A DNA stretch of 64,000 bases from GCA-2748575 sp965222725 (lineage in GTDB: Bacteria > Pseudomonadota > Gammaproteobacteria > Pseudomonadales > Ketobacteraceae): positions 5,828,001 to 5,892,000 of the forward strand of contig OZ244969.1 in the NCBI GenBank assembly GCA_965222725.1, read 5' to 3'. Every line of letters begins with the position of its first letter. The stretch's first letter is position 1. The notes under the pieces were generated by a model, which was not told the origin of the DNA, did not search any database, and worked only from the letters and a program-made list of their open reading frames with translations. A program made the translations under genes and the position numbers. Positions 61,272 to 64,000 of this stretch are shown piece by piece.

Positions 61272-61799
61272 ATGAATGAAAATGATCAGTTTCAGGATGA
61301 CGATGCCTGGGTCAGTAAAACCCAGCGAAAAAAAGAAATGCATTACCGGCAGGCGATGGGTGAAAAACTGATAGCGTTAAAACCCGATGAGCGCACCGCG
61401 CTGAATCTGCCCGATGAGCTGCTGGCCGCGTTGGAAGAAGCCAACCGCCTGAAAAAGAACGAGGCTCTGAGGCGCCACAAGCAATATATCGGCAAGCTGA
61501 TGCGGGATATCGATCTGGAGCCCATTGAAGCCTATTTTACCCGGGTGGAATCCGCCCACGAACTCAATACCCGTGCCTTCCATGAACTGGAAACCCTGCG
61601 GGACCAGCTGATTGCCGGCGACAACAACACCATTGGCGATGCCATTGCCCGGTTTCCCGCAGTGGACAAGCAAAAACTGCGGCAACTGGTGCGCAATGCC
61701 AAAAAAGAACGCCAGATTAACGACAAACAGGGCACCAGCGACAACAAACAGGGCCGCGCCCTGTTTCGTTTTCTGCGTGAGCAGCTGGAAGCCGAATAA
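61272..61799 (+). CDS. yjgA: Ribosome-associated protein YjgA (DarP, DUF615)
   Basis: A 175-residue helical basic protein that binds late 50S assembly intermediates in E. coli. Family blocks: WVSKTQRKKEMHYRQAMGEKLIAL, LPDELLAALEEANRLKKNEALRRHKQYIGKLMRDID and a basic helical C-terminal part. It lies between divergent pmbA and convergent tldD, the usual Pseudomonas arrangement. Confidence 0.94.
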   Translation: MNENDQFQDDDAWVSKTQRKKEMHYRQAMGEKLIALKPDERTALNLPDELLAALEEANRLKKNEALRRHKQYIGKLMRDIDLEPIEAYFTRVESAHELNTRAFHELETLRDQLIAGDNNTIGDAIARFPAVDKQKLRQLVRNAKKERQINDKQGTSDNKQGRALFRFLREQLEAE

Positions 61800-61842
61800 C
61801 GGGAGGTACCCGGGACTAACAACGGTGCAAGCGCCGGTTACC

Positions 61843-63288
61843 TTAACCGGCGGTGCCGCCCACCGTCAGCTCATCGATCTTGAGGGTGGGCTGGCCCACC
61901 CCCACGGGCACTGACTGGCCCTCTTTACCGCACACACCCACACCCCGATCCAGGGCCAGATCATTGCCCACCATGGACACTCGTGTCATGGCGTCAGGAC
62001 CATTGCCGATCAGGGTGGCGCCTTTTACCGGACGGGTGATTTTGCCGTCTTCAATCAGATAGGCTTCGTTGGCGGAGAACACAAACTTGCCGGACGTAAT
62101 ATCCACCTGACCACCGCCGAAGTTCACCGCATACAGACCCTTTTTAACGGAACGGATAATATCCCCGGGCTCATCCTGCCCCGGGTACATATAGGTGTTG
62201 GTCATGCGAGGCATGGGCAGGTGCGCATAGGATTCCCGACGGCCGTTGCCGGTGGAATGGTGCCCCATAAGACCGGCATTGAACTTATCCTGCATGTAGC
62301 CCTTGAGGATACCGTTTTCTATCAGCACGGTGTGCTGAGCCGGTACACCCTCGTCATCCACAGACAGGGAACCGCGGCGATCCGCCAGGGTACCGTCATC
62401 CACCACCGTACACAGCGAGGATGCCACCTTGTCGCCCACCCGGCCGGAAAACGCCGAGCTGCCCTTGCGGTTAAAATCCCCTTCCAGGCCGTGGCCCACC
62501 GCTTCATGCAGCAATACGCCGGGCCAGCCGGAGCCCAGTACCACCGGCATGGTGCCTGCGGGAGCGGCTACCGAATCCATATTCACCTGGGCCATGCGCA
62601 CGGCTTCGTGGGCGTAGGTTGTCAGGGTGGCCTCATCAAAAAGTTCATAGCCGCAGCGGCCACCGCCACCACAGCCACCCCGCTCCCGCCGGCCGTTCTT
62701 TTCCATAATGACCGACACATTAAAACGCACCAGAGGGCGCACATCCGCGGCCAGGGTGCCGTCAGTACCGGCCACCAGCACCACCGACCAGTTGCCGGAA
62801 AGGCTGACACTGACCTCGGCGATATGGGTATCCAGGCTGCGTACTTTGGCATCCACCTGTTTCAGAAGGTCCACTTTCTGGTCCGCTGTCAGGGTATCCA
62901 GAGGATTGAGACCGTCATACAGGGGATCAAAGGGAACTTGCGAGAGCACAGGCACCGTCAGGCTCTGGCCCGCTTGCACAATGCTGCTGGCGGCCCGGGT
63001 GGCTTTTTCTATGGCAGGCAGGTGCAGGTCATCGGAATAGGAAAAACCGGTCTTTTCACCACTGACAGCCCGCACCCCCACACCGCCGCCAATATGATGG
63101 GAGCCGCTTTTGACGATGCCGTCCTCCAGTACCCAGGACTCACTGCGGGTGCGCTGAAAATACAGATCGCCGTAGTTGAGGGAGCGGGTATGCAGGGAAT
63201 TCAGAAGGGATTGAACCTGGGCTTCATCCAGCCCGTAGGGTGTCCAGAGAAGGTCTTTGGCCTGAGCAAAATAATCAGTTGATGACAT
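61843..63288 (-). CDS. tldD: Metalloprotease TldD
   Basis: Catalytic partner of PmbA. The 481 residues carry the metal-binding HEAVGHGLEGDF motif (HExxxH type) and the family blocks VRAVSGEKTGFSYSDDL and NFGGGQVDITSGKFVFSANEAYLIEDGKI. A Gly/Cys-rich loop (RGGCGGGGRCGYELF) is typical. The encoded pair tldD/pmbA is complete within 3.6 kb. Its end lies at an inverted repeat without T-run in the convergent gap with yjgA. Confidence 0.96.
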   Translation of the reverse strand: MSSTDYFAQAKDLLWTPYGLDEAQVQSLLNSLHTRSLNYGDLYFQRTRSESWVLEDGIVKSGSHHIGGGVGVRAVSGEKTGFSYSDDLHLPAIEKATRAASSIVQAGQSLTVPVLSQVPFDPLYDGLNPLDTLTADQKVDLLKQVDAKVRSLDTHIAEVSVSLSGNWSVVLVAGTDGTLAADVRPLVRFNVSVIMEKNGRRERGGCGGGGRCGYELFDEATLTTYAHEAVRMAQVNMDSVAAPAGTMPVVLGSGWPGVLLHEAVGHGLEGDFNRKGSSAFSGRVGDKVASSLCTVVDDGTLADRRGSLSVDDEGVPAQHTVLIENGILKGYMQDKFNAGLMGHHSTGNGRRESYAHLPMPRMTNTYMYPGQDEPGDIIRSVKKGLYAVNFGGGQVDITSGKFVFSANEAYLIEDGKITRPVKGATLIGNGPDAMTRVSMVGNDLALDRGVGVCGKEGQSVPVGVGQPTLKIDELTVGGTAG

Positions 63289-63363
63289 GCATACCTCATC
63301 AGAATTCAGATAATAACCAGTATAGCAGCGGGCGGTTGAGCCAGTGGTTGTGTGTGCCCCGGA

Positions 63364-64000
63364 TCAGTCCAGCACCCGGTGCGACTGAACCGGCATCTTG
63401 CCGCGCAGCACCTGCTGGGCAGCCAGATCCAGGTTGGCGGTAACCACACCTTCGCCCTCTTCCTGACAGGCCAGTACCCGACCCCAGGGATCAATGATCA
63501 TGCTGTGGCCCCAGGTGCGGCGGGTAGCAGTGTGCTGTCCCCCCTGATTCGCGGCCAGCACAAAGCACTGGTTTTCGATGGCCCGGGCCCGCAGCAGGGA
63601 TTCCCAGTGGGCCCGGCCGGTTTCCCAGGTAAAGGCCGCAGGCACCGTGAGCAGGTCAGCCCCCTGCCGGGACAGACGGCGGTACAACTCGGGAAAGCGC
63701 AGGTCGTAGCACACAGATAAACCCAGCCACAGCGAACGGCCATCAGCCAGCGCCATGTTCACCAGCGCCGTTTCCGAGCCCGGTTCGATGGTTTCCGATT
63801 CCCTGTAGGCACCGTGGGCATCGGCCACGTCCACATCAAACAGATGAATCTTGTCGTAACGGGCCTGCTGGTTTCCCTGTGGATCAAACACCAGGGAACT
63901 GGTGCGCACCCGCCCTTCGCTGACCGGATCTGCATTGCCCGGATAGCGGCGCCGCTGGGGCAGGGTGCCTGCCACTATCCAGAGCCCCTGCTGCCTGGCC
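63364..64000 (-). CDS. Carbon-nitrogen hydrolase (nitrilase family), 3' part
   Basis: Amidase of the Nit/omega-amidase type; in Pseudomonas the gene ahead of tldD is of this kind, likely repairing deaminated glutathione or hydrolysing omega-amides. The frame runs on past base 64000 (LWIVAGTLPQ precedes the first visible GTG), so the N-terminus and catalytic glutamate are missing from the window. The catalytic lysine is in YDKIHLFDVDV and the cysteine in LSVCYDLRFPELYR; ILRARAIENQ-like LLRARAIENQCFVLAANQ and GHSMIIDPWGRVLA follow. Confidence 0.93.
   Translation of the reverse strand, partial: ARQQGLWIVAGTLPQRRRYPGNADPVSEGRVRTSSLVFDPQGNQQARYDKIHLFDVDVADAHGAYRESETIEPGSETALVNMALADGRSLWLGLSVCYDLRFPELYRRLSRQGADLLTVPAAFTWETGRAHWESLLRARAIENQCFVLAANQGGQHTATRRTWGHSMIIDPWGRVLACQEEGEGVVTANLDLAAQQVLRGKMPVQSHRVLD

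Noticed and set aside
61832..61852. CGCCGGTTA/TAACCGGCG stem between yjgA and tldD as terminator
   Set aside because: No T-run in either direction and the loop is only three bases; it partly encodes the tldD end.

Overview
The window is a gene-dense, core-chromosome segment of a gammaproteobacterium. Every gene is a recognisable housekeeping or envelope gene, and the order secA - M23 peptidase - DUF721 - lpxC - fts/mur (dcw) cluster - rsmI - lpoA - yraN - diaA - dolP - sspB/sspA - cytochrome bc1 - rpsI/rplM - tas - zapE - yhcB - Nif3 - degS/algW - hisC/D/G - murA - ibaG - mla - kds/lpt - rpoN/hpf/ptsN/rapZ/ptsO - mgtE - pmbA/yjgA/tldD/nit is, as I remember it, that of Pseudomonas. The proteins diverge enough from Pseudomonas that a marine relative (Cellvibrionales or another Pseudomonadales-like order) is a reasonable guess, but the sequence alone does not fix the genus. 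I see no mobile element, phage, CRISPR array, tRNA or rRNA.

Layout. 1-2398: 5' part of secA, an M23 endopeptidase and, divergently, a DUF721/DciA-like helicase loader. 2449-20454: lpxC and the complete division and cell-wall cluster on the minus strand, with genes overlapping by 1-23 nt, driven at its head by a sigma70 promoter that carries direct repeats matching MraZ boxes. 20884-21243: RNase P RNA. 21283-26848: rsmI, then the lpoA-yraN-diaA-dolP operon on the plus strand, then sspA-sspB. 26979-30554: bc1 complex and ribosomal proteins S9/L13. 30839-37217: single-gene units (tas, zapE, alpha/beta hydrolase, yhcB, hsp20, Nif3, DegS-like protease). 37237-44509: one long minus-strand run mlaF-E-D-(no C)-B, ibaG, murA, hisG, hisD, hisC. 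44765-53293: plus-strand Ca/Na exchanger, kdsD, kdsC, lptC-A-B, rpoN, hpf, ptsN, rapZ, ptsO. 53462-64000: mgtE, sodB, a PhzF protein, a large NMT1-PAS-GGDEF-EAL sensor, pmbA, yjgA, tldD and a truncated nitrilase-family gene.

The genes converge on envelope construction: UDP-MurNAc-pentapeptide synthesis (murA, C-F, ddlB), lipid I/II (mraY, murG), septal synthesis (ftsW/I/L/Q/A/Z), PBP activation (lpoA), LPS (lpxC, kdsD/C, lptA/B/C), lipid traffic (mla, dolP) and envelope stress (degS), plus respiration, proteolysis (sspB, degS, tldD/pmbA) and nitrogen-PTS regulation.

I found no clearly new multi-gene system. The points most worth a second look are the clean absence of mlaC from an otherwise intact mla operon, a periplasmic NMT1-type sensor fused to intact-looking GGDEF and EAL domains, a long lpoA/yraN overlap, four 11-bp helically spaced repeats between hisG and hisD, and several symmetric operator-like elements set on recognisable promoters.
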